A stretch of 64,000 nucleotides of DNA from Sciurus carolinensis (GCF_902686445.1 NC_062215.1:31456750-31520749); one strand, 5' to 3'. Shown: positions 22,511-34,734, counted from the first letter of the stretch. Notes: generated from the sequence alone by a model not told the origin. Made by a program: numbers and translations.

Positions 22511-23689
22511 ACCTGGATAGAAGCATGTGAGAAATAAAAGCACCTGGCACAATGCCTGCCCTGTGTGGGCTCTTATGCAGTGTATTCTGTCACTGTTGGG
22601 GTTGAGGCAGAGGACAAGGAACAAGAGGGAGAGAGATGGGGTCAAATTTCTGTTCTGATCATGTAGTCTCATGTGTGGTGGGGTGTCGCTAAACACAATG
22701 AATGAAATGCTAATCCACCTGTGACAACATCAATCAACTCGCTACAACACCAGCACTTTCCTTTTTCTCTAGCTCTCTACACTAGTATGCAAACATACAA
22801 CATACACACGCATACACGTAAGTACACACACTAGAACTTTTCTTTGTCTTCTGTTTCTTTTGCTTCCCTACATTTGATCTTCATAGCAGCGATGAAGAGG
22901 TGGCCCAAGGGCAGTTCCCACAATACACACACACACACACACACACATCTTGATCAAAGTTGTTCATCAAACTTTGTTCATCAGAGGTCCAGGCTTCTCT
23001 TTCCCCAAAGCAGCAGAACATTTTCCCACAGCGGGAAGGCCAAGGGGAAGAGGCTAGAGAATCTCCACTTATACAAACAACAAAATCAACAACAGAACTC
23101 TTTCTAGGATGGAGACAGAGCCAAAGAACCAAAGCCCTTGAAAGCACCAGATAAGCTGTCCCCAGGTGTGAGTACCTGTGAGGCCTGTCTGAGGCTCCTG
23201 ACTCTGGGGTATGCTACAACTAAGGGCAGTTAGCTATTTTCAGTCTTTCTGGAAAATCTGAGCCCAGTGCTTGCAATTCTGGCATTGCAGATTCCACACC
23301 TAGCACCAGCCATCCGACACTGACCCCCTAGCCCACGTGGTCCCTTCTCATGTAAGACAGGTCAGTAATAACATTCTTTGCTGATACCCTGAGCCTGAGG
23401 GTTGAGAGAGCATCTCATACAGTGCATCTCAATGATCCTCCCATCCACCCAGGGAGAGCCTTATTATTACCATCATTCCTCTCCCTTCTCTTTAGGCAAG
23501 AAAATCAAGTCTCCAAGTGGCCTGTGATTACTCTTCTAAGAAGATAGCAATCAGTTGTTCACAACATCTTCATCTGAGGTCAAGTCTGCTTGACTACCAT
23601 GCTGCAGCTTTCCTGCCTCAAAGCCATCATTACACATTACACCACGTTACCTTGGGGTGATATCACCAGTGGGGTTGATGAGGGAACTA
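22511..23689. other. Mostly unassigned; (CA)n at 22925-22948
   Basis: A 12-unit CA repeat and a looser CA-rich stretch at 22796-22831. GGCAAGAAAATCAAGTCTCC near 23497 suggests a decayed antisense MIR. No gene recognised. Confidence 0.5.
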
Positions 23690-23885
23690 TGTTGTTGAGA
23701 ATTTGAGGGAACTTTAAAGATGCTCTAACGTGATTCTCTACCCCTCCCCATTCTACAGTGGAAGAAACGGAGCCTACCACACGAGAGCTACACAATATAT
23801 ACCTATTCAAGTCCAAAAGGGAAAGTGTCATTCTCAAGGCTGCATGGCTAGGGAGAGGATAGGAATAAAACTCCTGTCTTAACTC
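23690..23885 (-). mobile_element. MIR SINE, antisense
   Basis: CATTCTACAGTGGAAGAAAC then AAGGCTGCATGGCTAGG and AGGAATAAAACTCCTGTCTT. Confidence 0.55.
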
Positions 23886-23919
23886 CTAGTAGACTTCAAC
23901 ATACATCTACTAAGCCAAC

Positions 23920-24370
23920 TGTCGGAAGATGTCTCAGAAAGGATCCTTGACCTGGGGATGGGCAAGTATTGCTTTGGAGCTCTGGATCCATCCCAGGAGC
24001 TTCAACAATTTGAAGGATGAGTAAGAGTGGGCCAGTAAAAGTAGGGAGGCAGAGGAGAAGAGAAGAAGTACTACTCATAAGGAGAAGGCATGACGCAGAC
24101 TGGGAGATCTGAAATAACTTGGTGTGAACTAGGAACTTCACATAGTTCAATGTTACTGTAACAGAAAGCATGAGCCTGGGTATGGTAAGGAAGTAAAAAC
24201 TAAAGTATAAATCAAGGCCATGCAATGGAAGTCCTTGTAATCCGTCTTCAGGAGTTCAGACTCTACATTTAAAGTTATTGAGAGTCATGAAAATGTTCCT
24301 GTGGAGAGACCCTCAGGTAAATCTTTGAAAGATTTGTGTGAAGCCTTCATTGCTCTGGTGTCTTCCAATA
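23920..24370 (-). mobile_element. L2-type LINE fragment, antisense
   Basis: GGCCATGCAATGGAAGTCCT and AAAGTTATTGAGAGTCATG follow the antisense L2 body. Confidence 0.5.
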
Positions 24371-24381
24371 CTATCTTTGTC

Positions 24382-24800
24382 ATGGAGATCAAATTCATTC
24401 TTTCATTCATTCATTCATTGGGCACTTTCCATGCATCTAGCTGGGTGCTAGGTTTTGGGAGTTTACAAGTAAACAAGAACCAATTCCCATTCTCATGGAG
24501 AGAGGATAGGAAGACAAGACAAATGGCGGGCAATTACAACATGAACAATGGGATCAGAGTCACTCAGAAGGGCTCTTTGCCCAGGCTGGCGGTAGAATAG
24601 ATCAGGAACTGTTTTCTTGAGAATGAGAAATCTAAATTGATATTGAAGGGTAAATAGTTAGTCTGGCAACAAAAAAGGGAAGATGTTCCAGGCAGCAGTA
24701 ACAACACTGAGCAGAGGTCAGAAAGTAAGAGAGCGCACAATCAACTCGGGGGATTGAAAATAAGAACCGTATGTAGAAGCGTGTTGCAAACAACAAGGCG
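24382..24800 (-). mobile_element. L2 LINE fragment, antisense
   Basis: Starts at inverted L2 tail ATTCATTCATTCATTCATTG, then GCACTTTCCATGCATCTAGC and CCCATTCTCATGGAGAGAGG, then GATGTTCCAGGCAGCAG. Confidence 0.7.
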
Positions 24801-25100
24801 CTATAGCAATATTATCCTATATTATCTTATATTACCATCAGGTTCATAAGGTGGAACCTAGTGACGTACACCATAAGCAGAACACACTGCGTTTTCCTAA
24901 TGACTGTGGTGTCCAAAACCCACCAGATTCCTGTCCTTATCGCCTCTGGATTGCCATGAAGATGCTAAGAAATATTTTCACTTGTCAATTATTTTATCTG
25001 TTCTCCATGACTTTTCCTTAAGAAAAGAATATCAGAGACGTGTACAGAATGGTTGGATTATCCATTATGACTTCAGATTCTCAAACAATTTTGTAGTGGC

Positions 25101-25260
25101 AAAAAAAAAAAAAAAAAAGACATGTTCTTTCTATTCCCATTTTATTGATCAAGGTGGTTAAACACAAAATATGAAGAGTGGCAAAGAAAGCAGGATTTGA
25201 GCCCCATCTCTCTGGCTCCAGGTCCTTTACTCTTCCAGACCCAAACAGATCTTCTAATTG
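25101..25260 (-). mobile_element. A-run and antisense MIR-like fragment
   Basis: About 19 A at 25100-25118, then CAGGATTTGAGCCCCATCTC and CTGGCTCCAGGTCCTTTACT, the inverted MIR start. Confidence 0.45.
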
Positions 25261-25699
25261 CATTTATCACAGACTCACACACCATCCTCCCAGACTTTCA
25301 TGATAGAGGGCACTTGCCGGGGTAAGCATCCCTTTTCAGGGATTACCTTGTGACCTTAAATCTCCTTAGTTAAAGCATCTCCAAATCACTTTAACTGAAA
25401 GATAGGATCGTTTTTTGTCTGGGGAGGTTTCCTGTAGACAGAAAATCTTATCCGTAATGGGCAGATTTCCCGTTTAATCAAGGGAGGTGCTATTTCCTGC
25501 CCATGGAATTCTGGGTTCTTTTACCTTAGTCAATACTTGCTTAAAATTTAGCATCCAACTTATTTGAAGGCCTAAATCAGCTGGAAGGGCAAAAGGGACT
25601 GGGTTTGGATCCACAAAACAAGGATTAGAGACTTCCATGGCTTTTTCTTTTAACGCCTCTGAGATCTAAGGGCAAATCATTCATCCGTGACGTGTCTGA

Positions 25700-25890
25700 G
25701 GTCCACACATACCTTGGTTTAAATCATAATGCTGTTATGCTTGGTCCTTGGACCACACAAAGCCATGTAGTTTCTATAAACTTCGGTTCCTCATCCAGAA
25801 AAATGGGGGTGATTCTTGTACCTATGCCAAAGGGTTGGTGCTTACCTGGTACTTATTGAATAAAGAATATCAGCACAAATACAACAGCTG
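25700..25890 (+). mobile_element. MIR SINE, sense
   Basis: Shows GTTCCTCATCCAGAAAAATG, GGGTGATTCTTGTACC and TTGGTGCTTACCTGGTAC. Confidence 0.55.
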
Positions 25891-25984
25891 CTTAACTGAC
25901 ATACATTGACTGAATGGGAGAATATTTATTGAATAAATGGAATAATTCAAAAGAGTTCCCTTCACCCTTCTCTTCCTCTCCAGC

Positions 25985-26075
25985 CCACTTTCCTCATCTA
26001 TAAAATGGAAATAAGTATCTCTCCCCTGTGTCCTTCCTGGGGCATCTGAACAAATTCCATACAGTCATGTTTGCA
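25985..26075 (+). mobile_element. MIR SINE fragment, sense
   Basis: TTTCCTCATCTATAAAATGG followed by AAATAAGTATCTCTCCC. Confidence 0.7.
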
Positions 26076-26149
26076 GAAGTTCTTGTGAAGTTTGAGTCTA
26101 AGATGATCTAAGGTAGAATCTACACTATCTAAGAAACCACATACATTAT

Positions 26150-26330
26150 TTCTTTCTCCTCTTACAAGTATCCTACAGAGTGGGTATCAACATCATTTCC
26201 AGTTTCCAGATAAGGAAACTGGAGCTCAGGAGGTTAAGTAACTTTTTCCAGGTTCACAAGATAGTCATTGGTGGCTCAGACATGAGAAGCTGTGTTGGTC
26301 TAACTCCAAATCCAATATTCTTCCCAATGT
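26150..26330 (-). mobile_element. MIR SINE, antisense
   Basis: TTTCCAGATAAGGAAACTGG, AGCTCAGGAGGTTAAGTAAC, TTCACAAGATAGTCATTGG. Confidence 0.75.
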
Positions 26331-26439
26331 AGCCTCTGACTCCACTGAATCTAAAGGTATAATTCTAATCTCCAAAGCTAGGACATCTGCAGTTCCATCT
26401 GAGATCACTAATGGTGTGTCACTGGGGCAGGTGAGGTGG

Positions 26440-26525
26440 GTTTAAATATCTTCTCTGTTCCTCAGTTTCCTCATTTGTGCAAAGGAAGTATTAGTAGTGT
26501 TTGTTTGTGGGCATAAGTCTCTTTA
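26440..26525 (+). mobile_element. MIR SINE fragment, sense
   Basis: GTTCCTCAGTTTCCTCATTT then GTGCAAAGGAAGTATTAG. Confidence 0.6.
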
Positions 26526-26879
26526 GTTCTCTTACTTTCCATTTATTTCACTCAAAAATGGGAAAATAAGAATTGTACTGTGCGGAACTGGAGGCAAGGA
26601 GTAGAACTTAATCTTGATTCTAGCTAGGATCTAGGATTCTCTGTACTTGAGACTCGTGTCTCATCTCCTCTGGGGAGCCTTCCAAGATCATTTACAGGAA
26701 CTGTATTCAGAGTCTTTAATATGTTGTGAAGTAACAGTTAACACTCACATTCTTACTAAAAAAATTTATGTACACCTTTTATACCATGACTGCTACTGTA
26801 AGATTCGCAACTTTTTAGAATGTAGAAATAGTAACAATCATTTCTTGACTATTGATCTTATGCTGAAACTGGGCACTTA

Positions 26880-26975
26880 ACCCTACAATGAAAGTTTTAT
26901 TATTCCTATTATATAGAAGGGAAGACTGAGACTCACAAAAGATAATTTTCTTAGGAGCACACAGCTCTCTGCATG
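26880..26975 (-). mobile_element. MIR SINE fragment, antisense
   Basis: TTTTATTATTCCTATTATAT then GGAAGACTGAGACTCACAAA and GGAGCACACAGCTC. Confidence 0.6.
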
Positions 26976-26979
26976 AAAA

Positions 26980-27689
26980 AGACTAAACACTGATTTGTAA
27001 GATGAATGAACAAATGAGTGATGTCCTCAAAGCCATCGATGACCTGGATAGCACAGTTTCATCTTTTCTACTTTTACCCCACAGCATCTAATATAGAACT
27101 GATTGCATAATGATGTTGAACTCAGACTTGGACACAGTTATGACCAAGATGTCAGATGAGTGCTCTGAGGCCTCCATCCAATGAACACACTTTCTGAGTA
27201 GTGCAGGGGAGAACACATCAGGTCAGACATGAATCTCGCCATTTCCAAGTGAAGAGGCCTGTGCGAACCATTCTGTGAGTTCCAGGTCTGCCAAGTGACA
27301 GTTTGACTTGTCAACTCTTTGGGGACATCTGATCCTTTGATGATCAGAGTAGCAAGAGAAGAAGTTATTTTTGAATTGAAATGGCACCACTGGTTTTTTT
27401 ATTTCTTCTGAAAACCAGATTCTCCAAGACCAATTCCCTTGACACATACAATCCCCAGTTTTCCATAAGCCCTGTTATTGACTTTAGTGAATAACAAAAA
27501 ATAGAATCCCCAGAGTTCAAAGACTCTTCTTCCACTTTCCACAAACCTTTTACTTTCTCTGCCACTTGGTGACCAAAACTGACCTCAAGCAAGGAAGGAA
27601 GAAGAAAGAAACAGTTGAGTCCTGGAGTCTGGGGCACTAGAGAAAGCCAATAATCTTCTTCCATCCAGGTACTCCCCAGAATTTCATGG
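26980..27689. other. Unassigned sequence
   Basis: No gene or repeat recognised. Confidence 0.4.
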
Positions 27690-27784
27690 AGGTCTGCCAG
27701 GGGAGGTAGAAGCCATTGTCCTGTTTTCTGGAAGAGGAAACTACAGCTTGAACAAACCTGTCAAGATGATTAAGATACAACCCC

Positions 27785-27859
27785 AGGGCTGGGGAGATAG
27801 CTCAGCTGGTAGAGTGCTTGCCTCACAAGCACAAGGCCCTGAGTTCGATCCCCAGCACC

Positions 27860-27890
<31 letters not shown>
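27785..27890 (+). mobile_element. Full-length ID SINE with intact Pol III boxes
   Basis: A tRNA-like body with A box TAGCTCAGCTGG (27798-27809) and B box GAGTTCGATCC (27841-27851), then a 29-A tail. A perfect 10-bp target duplication ATACAACCCC flanks it (27775-27784 and 27891-27900). Sequence quality and the long tail suggest a recent insertion. It sits in older MIR/L2 sequence (27690-27770 left; 27891 onward right). Confidence 0.95.
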
Positions 27891-27896
<6 letters not shown>

Positions 27897-28129
27897 CCCC
27901 TACCCTCAAAGGGCCCTTCATTCAATAGAGGTGACAGACACAGAGGCTGTGACCTATGGTCCAATAAGAGTGTGTACCATGTGCCCATGGTATGTGCAGG
28001 AAGCAGGATTGCCTCCCTTGGGGATCTAACTGCAAATGCAGTGACGAAATGCCTAACAATGACTTTTGGCTCTGCCTCAAATGGGTTATTTCATAATGTA
28101 ATATGCATTCGGAGTCCTGGAGGATGTGA

Positions 28130-28255
28130 CAAGGATCCAGTCCTGGAAGGCTCACTATGTGACTTTAGACAGTTGACTTTGTATTTTGAAACCAGAATTC
28201 TTTATCAGCAGAAGGAGGATAGCAAAGTCCCAATTCTTATTAGGACTATTAAATG
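28130..28255 (+). mobile_element. MIR SINE, sense
   Basis: CTCACTATGTGACTTTAGAC then TTCTTTATCAGCAG and TTATTAGGACTATTAAATGA. Confidence 0.5.
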
Positions 28256-29519
28256 ATCTTTGTTATTGCATAGCTGCCCCATGGATTTGCTCTAGAGCAC
28301 TATCAGAATCACGTGCCTCCAAAAGCACCGGATTGTCGGTGACATCTGGTGTGTTTATGAGGGTTGATATTGTCACAGAACTACTGGTGAAGACCTCGTC
28401 CTTTGTTCCTGAGTGACCGGATAGTCTGTATTGAGTTTATAATCGACTAAACCCCACCTCAAATACTGATTAGCCTCCAGAAGTTCTTCTCCCTCATGTG
28501 CCTTGGAGCCACCGAATTCTCAAACTCTACACTCCTAACGTTTTGGATCAGATAACTCTGTGTTGGGGGTGGCTCACCTTGTAAGATGTTTAACAGAATC
28601 CTTGGCCTTGAACTCCTAGATGCCAGGGCCCACCCTCCAGCTGTAACAACTACAAATGTCCATGGGGCTGGGAGGCAGCATCACCCCTCTGAGGATCTTT
28701 TGTGACCACTATGTCCCTGCAAGGTATGCCTGGCCAGAGAATCTGCTCCCATTTCACAGATGAGGAAACCCCTGAGATCCTGGAAGAACACACCCGAGCT
28801 CCCAAAGGGGTCTGGGAGACAACTTCACCTTCCAGAACAGCCCAGTATAAAACTGTGGAGCTTTCCACTAAGGCTATACAGGGAGGGGGTGAGTCATGGG
28901 GACCCAGGACTCTCCTCTCTCCTTTCCTTCCTGCACTGCCCCTCTGCACCATTGAGGCATCCTGCAAAAATGCTGACACCTGTCCCTCTCCGTCCCTCTC
29001 CCTCCCTCTGCCCTGCCCTCGCCCCTCCCTTATGTGCAGAAGGGGCTTGCCCACTGGATGCCAAGATAGGAATGAGCATTGTTGCATCAAAGGTGATGGA
29101 ACAGCCGTGAGGATAAACCCCAGACTCAGCCCTGCTCCAAAATTCAAACTCCAGGGGGATTTACTGTCACCAAGAAGCAAACATCTGGGGGGGAAACACC
29201 TCAAAATGAGAGATTCTTGCATTGTCCTGCAAGGAAAGATCTTGGCCAGCTCTGCACCAGCTGGAGAGCCAGGATGGCCCCAGGCCAAGCACAGAGCACG
29301 GTATTCTGGTTCATTCCTTTGCCTCCACTCCCAGACTTCCCGACCCCTTTTGCATCCTTCTTGGAAGGGCCCTTCGGAATGCACAAAAATAACCCCTCCC
29401 TCCTCCTCCTCCACCTCCCCATCAGCAGGTCCCATGTGCCTCAGCTGTCCCCCCTGCAGAAGGCCGGCATGCAGCTTGGTGCACGGGTTAGGGGTGTGTA
29501 ACATTTTGTCTGAATAGGC
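28256..29519. other. GC-rich stretch, open in frames on both strands, no gene assigned
   Basis: About 0.9 kb (28650-29564) is nearly stop-free in one frame of each strand. The predicted peptides are low-complexity and match no family I know. A TTTCACAGATGAGGAAACCC MIR remnant lies inside at about 28754, arguing against a real exon. A CT-rich patch lies at 28980-29035. Confidence 0.5.
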
Positions 29520-29960
29520 CCCTATGTTCCCATAATTTATAGTGGTAAGTAATCTTATTTGCAAAGCAAGCCCTTACAGTTATAAAAAACAAGTTAATTG
29601 ACTTGCATAAAAATCAAACATGTAAAAGTTTTCCATCTTAACACAAACAGCACACTGAGCCCATTTGTACAATAGCTATGATGCAGTGCGGCCCGTCTGG
29701 ACTACCTGGACCCGGCCTCTTTCATAACCCAAAATGGAATCTTAAACCCTGACAAGGCCACATACCGATGGGAGTTACTGAATTTAGAGTCAGTCACTCA
29801 ACTAATTATACGACGTTTTATTTTTTTCCTTGTGTCAATAAACAAACTTGGGTCTGACTTCTGACACTGAGTCCTAGAAGCCAATTAAGAGGCGTTCCCA
29901 ATATATTACAGGGTCTACAAACAAGGATGGCTTTTCTTGGAAGAGTGAACATCATGTTTC
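29520..29960. promoter_or_regulatory. Candidate conserved noncoding element
   Basis: Repeat-free AT-rich block with ATAATTTATAG, TTATTTGCAAAG (octamer-like), AAGTTAATTGACTTG, CAACTAATTATACG and CAATAAACAAAC. The homeobox, POU and FOX motif mix resembles developmental enhancers. Inference only. Confidence 0.35.
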
Positions 29961-30372
29961 TTTTAATGAGTGTGAAAATATATGAGTTTCTTAATCACTG
30001 GCAACTCGGATGGAGTCTGTCAAAGACAGGGAAATCACTGACTCCCAGCTCAGGAATGAACAGGGGCCAGATTCCTGATGGGGTTTATACCATGGGATCC
30101 TCTGGTGAGAGACTGCTGGTAAGGCAGCATTCAGTGGTGACACACCAAAGAATTGGTAGCCAGAGTCCTCTCCAGAAAGGCAGGGAAAGAAGTTTTGTTT
30201 TGACTGAAACTTCTGTAGTAAATAATGAGACCCCACTTTAGTGGGATGGAGTGACCATAATAAACCATAGAGACATACATTGCAAAGGGCATTTCACAGT
30301 GCCATTCGATTATCCCTGTCCTCCGCCCTCCTGAGAGTCCATTTCACAGGGACAGGGGCAGCGGGCAGGGGC

Positions 30373-30590
30373 TAACATTTATTAAATGTCCATTATGTGC
30401 TGGGTGTCTTTGCTTTCTATATCCTATTTACCCCTCAAGAAAACCACCAAGAAGATATAAATGTTCCTGTCTCCCAGATGAGAAAACTAAGCCCAGAGAA
30501 GGGAATGAAGTGTCCAAAGTCACACAGCGAGTTAATGGCAGAGTCGAGGTCAGGTCTCGTTCCACTCAGTCCTGTTATTTGTGTGTTGCT
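30373..30590 (-). mobile_element. MIR SINE, near-complete, antisense
   Basis: CTAACATTTATTAAATGTCC, TTATGTGCTGGGTGTC, CCCAGATGAGAAAACTAAGC and AAAGTCACACAGCGAG occur in inverted MIR order. Confidence 0.85.
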
Positions 30591-30669
30591 CTGGGTGAGC
30601 AGATGTAGTCCTGGCAAGCGCTCTTGGAAACTCAGTGATCTGATGTGTCCGTCTATGCCAGAAAATGAC

Positions 30670-30790
30670 TCCACTCACCTACCAACGTTGGTTGAATTCC
30701 TACTATGTGCCAGGTACCCTGAGAACAGTTACAGATACCAGGAAGACAGAATAAATACATGCTCCGATGAAAGTATTTAGAGAAAGGACA
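30670..30790 (-). mobile_element. L2 LINE end, antisense
   Basis: GGTTGAATTCCTACTATGTG, CCAGGTACCCTGAGAACAG. Confidence 0.65.
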
Positions 30791-30815
30791 TCCAATTAAG
30801 TGGGTCAGAAAATAA

Positions 30816-30884
30816 TTTTTTGTGTGAGATAGAAGGATTGAACCCAGGGGTGCTGTACCACTGAGTCCTTTATATACATATATA

Positions 30885-30915
<31 letters not shown>

Positions 30916-31037
30916 GTTTTTTTTTGTTTTTTTTTTTTGAGACAAGTTCTCATTAAGTTGCCCAGGCCAGCCTTGAACTTGAAATCCTCCTGCCTCAGCC
31001 TCCCAGGGACTACAGGTGTGAACCACCACAACTAACA
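30816..31037 (-). mobile_element. Dimeric ID-B1 SINE, antisense, with internal AT microsatellite
   Basis: Inverted ID (GGATTGAACCCAGGGGTGC), then a TA/TG microsatellite (about 30871-30915) and T-run in the linker, then inverted B1 (TTAAGTTGCCCAGGCCAGCC ... CTGCCTCAGCCTCCCAGG). An imperfect target duplication like CAGAAAATA / CAGGAAATA flanks it. Confidence 0.85.
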
Positions 31038-31369
31038 GGAAATACTTTCAAGAGTAAGTCACCCTTTATACATGGGCAGACCAGTGGGGAAAGGAGATCC
31101 AGGCAGTGGACCAGAATAAGCAAATGCACAAGGTGTGAAGCAGAGCAAGGCTGGCGGGTCCCACCCCAGCACCACTAATGGAACCAGCAAGGAGGACGGG
31201 AAGGATGCTCTCGGTCAAGGCTAAGATGGGACCATGTGGGCCTCTGTGGAGAAGAGAGCAGGTGGAAAGGACTGACCCAGTGCTGCTCTCTAAACCAGAA
31301 ACAAACAGTTGACAAGAATCAAACCCCAAGGGAGCAGAGGGGACGGCACCTGGTACCAGAGTTCAGGTC

Positions 31370-31545
31370 GGATGCGGTGGCTCTGTAGCCAGGTTGCCTG
31401 GGCCCAAATGCTGGTTTGTGGTGACTCTGGACTGGAGACAGCTTTTCCATGCCTCAGTTTTCCCCTTCGAAATAAGATCATATAGGTCCCTACTTGGCAG
31501 ATGTGCTGGGAAACTTACTAGAAAACTCTCAGAGCAATCCCTGTC
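31370..31545 (+). mobile_element. MIR SINE, sense
   Basis: GGTGGCTCTGTAGCCAGGTT, then ATGCCTCAGTTTTCCCCTTC. Confidence 0.65.
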
Positions 31546-31559
31546 ACGGAAGTGCCTAA

Positions 31560-32524
31560 CGGTGGAAGATGATGGGACTCCTCATTTGGACTCCGGCCTT
31601 CCCACTCCCGCCCCTTACTGGCTTTGTCACCTTGAACGAGTCTCTACACCTCCCAATCACTGGGGACCTGTGGCCTTTGGCACCTAGTGGGTGCTCAACA
31701 GATAGACGCTGCCACTGTTCTTGCTTCTGCCAACATCCTCGTTCTCTCCCAAACGAAGATCTCCTGCCTTCCCAGGGGGACGGGAGTCGCAGCCACCATG
31801 CCTTCACCACGACCTGTCCAGGCAGGCTGGCGTGCCACCCAGGCGACTGAGACAAATGGACTTGCCACCTACACGGAGCACACGAGCACACCAGGGGCAC
31901 GTAGCCCAACTCGTTAGCACAACAGGACTCCCTTCTTTTCAGCGCGGCTCCTCGGCCCTCTGCGTGCTTTGCTCAGAGTGGAGGTCCCCGTTATTTATGT
32001 TTGGAAAATGCATTCAGGGCAGTTCCCAGAAGCACTTACAGAGCTCTTATTTAATTGCTACTTTATAAACTCACTGCTCTGAAAAGTGAGGGATTGATGG
32101 CCTGGCCTGGCACCTGGAGTGGCCTTGCTGCAAATGCTTTTCCGAGAATGGCCTGGGACCTGTACTCCCAGGAGTCCAGAGCCCCGTGCAGTGCAGCCTT
32201 GGCCTGTGTCCAGCTCCAGAGGGCCCTGTAGGGCCCATCACCCTAATCCTCAGCTTGGGGGCAGCAACTGCTGGTGTGGTCACACACACACCCCTCCACA
32301 TACACACACAGGGCCGTTCATCAGCCCAGGGCCAAGGTGCACAGGGATAGGAGGGACCTGGTTCCTTGCTGTCCACCTCTCCTTTCTGCAAACCCCCAGT
32401 TGGGGGCCCCAGATAGAGGCAAGAGGGACACTGCTCAGGCTTGCAGAGCCCCTCTCATTTGCCTTGCTCTCATGCACCAGGGCCTCTTGCATCCCCAGAC
32501 CCCCTGTTCAAAGCAAATGATGTA
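31560..32524. other. Unassigned sequence
   Basis: CTTTGGCACCTAGTGGGTGC near 31675 may be an L2 3' remnant. No gene recognised. Confidence 0.4.
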
Positions 32525-32652
32525 ACTAAGCCTCTGTCTCCTTGCCCGTAAGGTGCACTACACAGATGCCCTTTCTCAGACTCACTGAGAATGAAATTAT
32601 TATGCTGCTCCCCGCATGTAGAAGGAGAGGATCAATAAATGTTATTTATTGG
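32525..32652 (+). mobile_element. MIR SINE 3' part, sense
   Basis: AAGCCTCTGTCTCCTTGCCC through GGATCAATAAATGTTATTTA. Confidence 0.65.
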
Positions 32653-33169
32653 ATTTCCACACCCACCCGAGTAAGAGATGAAGAGCCCTCTGTGTAGTGC
32701 TCCCGGCCTGTCAAGGCTGAGCTTCCCATCTGGAGGAAATATGGACTTTCATAAAGATCCCTCCTGTTCACACAGTCACAATGCAACGGCATGCCACAAC
32801 GCTTTACGATTCCCCCAAAGCATTTCTTAGGCCTTTTCTCCAATGACCTTCACAGGGTTTGGATTTTTTGGAGCTTCATTTTATAGAAGAGGAGGCTGAG
32901 GCAAGTGGTGGCAGGGTGACTTCCAGCCCATCCACTTCCATCTCCAAATCTTTCTCACTCTCCTCCACACTACACCACCCAGCTTGGCCCTCTGTTAACC
33001 CAGGGCCTCATCATCTCTCCTGCGTTCACATCTTTGCACAGTCCCCTCCCACAGTGGACAGAGCAGACCTGCACAACCAACAGAACTCTGTAGAGAGACT
33101 CACTGTTGACAACTAAGGCTACTCGTAGGTGACATCGCTTCTTCTGCCTTGTTCTCTGTTGGATCTCTC

Positions 33170-33510
33170 CCCATGGGGAAACCCGGGTACCATGTCACAA
33201 AGACACTCAAGCAGTCGTATGAGGAGACCTCAATGATAAGGAACTAAGAACTTCTGCTAAAAGCCAGCATGAATTTGCCAACTGCATGAGTAAACCATCT
33301 TGGAATCAGATTCTCCAGCGCAAAATGAAGACTCACCACCTCAATCTGACTGTAACCTCACAAGACACCCTCAAGCTAAAAACACCCAGCAGAGCCATGT
33401 CCAGGGGCCTAGACTATTGAAACTGTGAGATAACGTTTGCTGTTGTAAGCTGCTAACCTTGGTGGGGGTGGGGGCAATTTGTTACACAGCTACATATAGC
33501 TAATACAGTC
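33170..33510 (+). mobile_element. MaLR (MLT1-like) LTR fragment, sense
   Basis: ACACTCAAGCAGTCGTATGA, GAAACTGTGAGATAACG, TGTTGTAAGCTGCTAACC and TTTGTTACACAGCTACATAT follow the LTR order, ending ATAGCTAATACAG. Confidence 0.65.
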
Positions 33511-33949
33511 TTTCTCTCACCTTTGCAGGAACTGGCCTTGACTCTTACCTTCCCCTGCCTATCTGCAACCTACAGAACACATGCACTTAACTTAGACCAG
33601 ACAGCGTTCTAATGGCTATCCCTATTTTCTGTTTATGTTGGATACTTTCATTCTACCATTTGTGTGTAGAGTGTTTTTTTTGTGTGTGCACTCTCAAAAT
33701 TCAGACCACACTGTCATCTCTGTGGGTACAGCCCCCTTAAATGAGGATCTTCATAACCTGAGCTTTTCAAAAATTTCATTATTTTCCACCTGGACTGCAG
33801 CAATCCTAACTGGTTTCCTCCTTCCAGTTGTGCTTGTTTGTTTCCTCCACACAACTGTCATGCAAATACCATCACATTAAAAAAAAAAAAATCTCCAAAA
33901 ACCTTTTGTTATTTTTTGGTTGTTTCACAGGTCAAAACCAAGCTCACAG

Positions 33950-34290
33950 CATGTTCCATGAGACCCTTCCTGGGTGACCTCCATTTGCTACTCCTCACTG
34001 TGCTGTTTCTCTGGAAGTCCTTTCCTGCCTAGTTCACCTGGCAAATTCTATTCATTCTTCAAAACCCAAAGTAATCATTGCTGTCTTGACTCTTTCTCTC
34101 CATCTCCAGGCAGCGCTGGATCCCCTCTGCGCTCCTGGGTGTTTCTCTCTGATAACACTGACCACGTTGTTAGAATTGTATACTCATCTGTCTCCCCTGC
34201 AACACTGGGAACTCCTAGACTTCTATGCATCTTTGTTCTCTTGGCATCTGGTTCCAGGGCTTGGCATACAGTAGCTGCTCAATGAAAATT
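33950..34290 (+). mobile_element. L2 LINE 3' end, sense
   Basis: CTGGGTGACCTCCATTTG, TTCAAAACCCAAAGTAATCA, GGGCTTGGCATACAGTAGCT and CTCAATGAAAATTTATTGAG. Confidence 0.75.
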
Positions 34291-34734
34291 TATTGAGTCA
34301 GAAAGGTTTGGGAGGGAGGGTGCAATTTTCATTCAGAGTCAGCATAAGTCCAGTGTCAGGTATTCAGAAGGCATACCATAAATGCCAAGGTTGGTGCCTT
34401 TTCTTCCTTGGGGTAGGCCTTGTTAGTTTCACTATGGTCCCACAGTTTCTTCCAAAAAGAAACTCCCAAGAAATTCACAGGATGGTTTGATTTTTCACTG
34501 GCTTTAAACTCTCCCTGAACTCTGTGGACTGTTGATCCCCCATAGTCTCCATCTCTGCCAGGTCTTCTGGAATCTCTATGTTTTTCTTTTATAAACTCAA
34601 CTAATGGGTTTCATAAAGTCATGTAGAGTTTACCTTTCCTATCCTCAGTTCATAGCATCTCAGTGAATTCATTCTTTCACTCATTATTAATAAGGAACTT
34701 AGAACTTGAGATTCTTCATGCTGCCTCTATGCCA

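Noticed and set aside
27785..27851. A functional tRNA gene
   Set aside because: It has A and B boxes but ends in an A29 tail with target duplications and recurs in the window, so it is an ID SINE.
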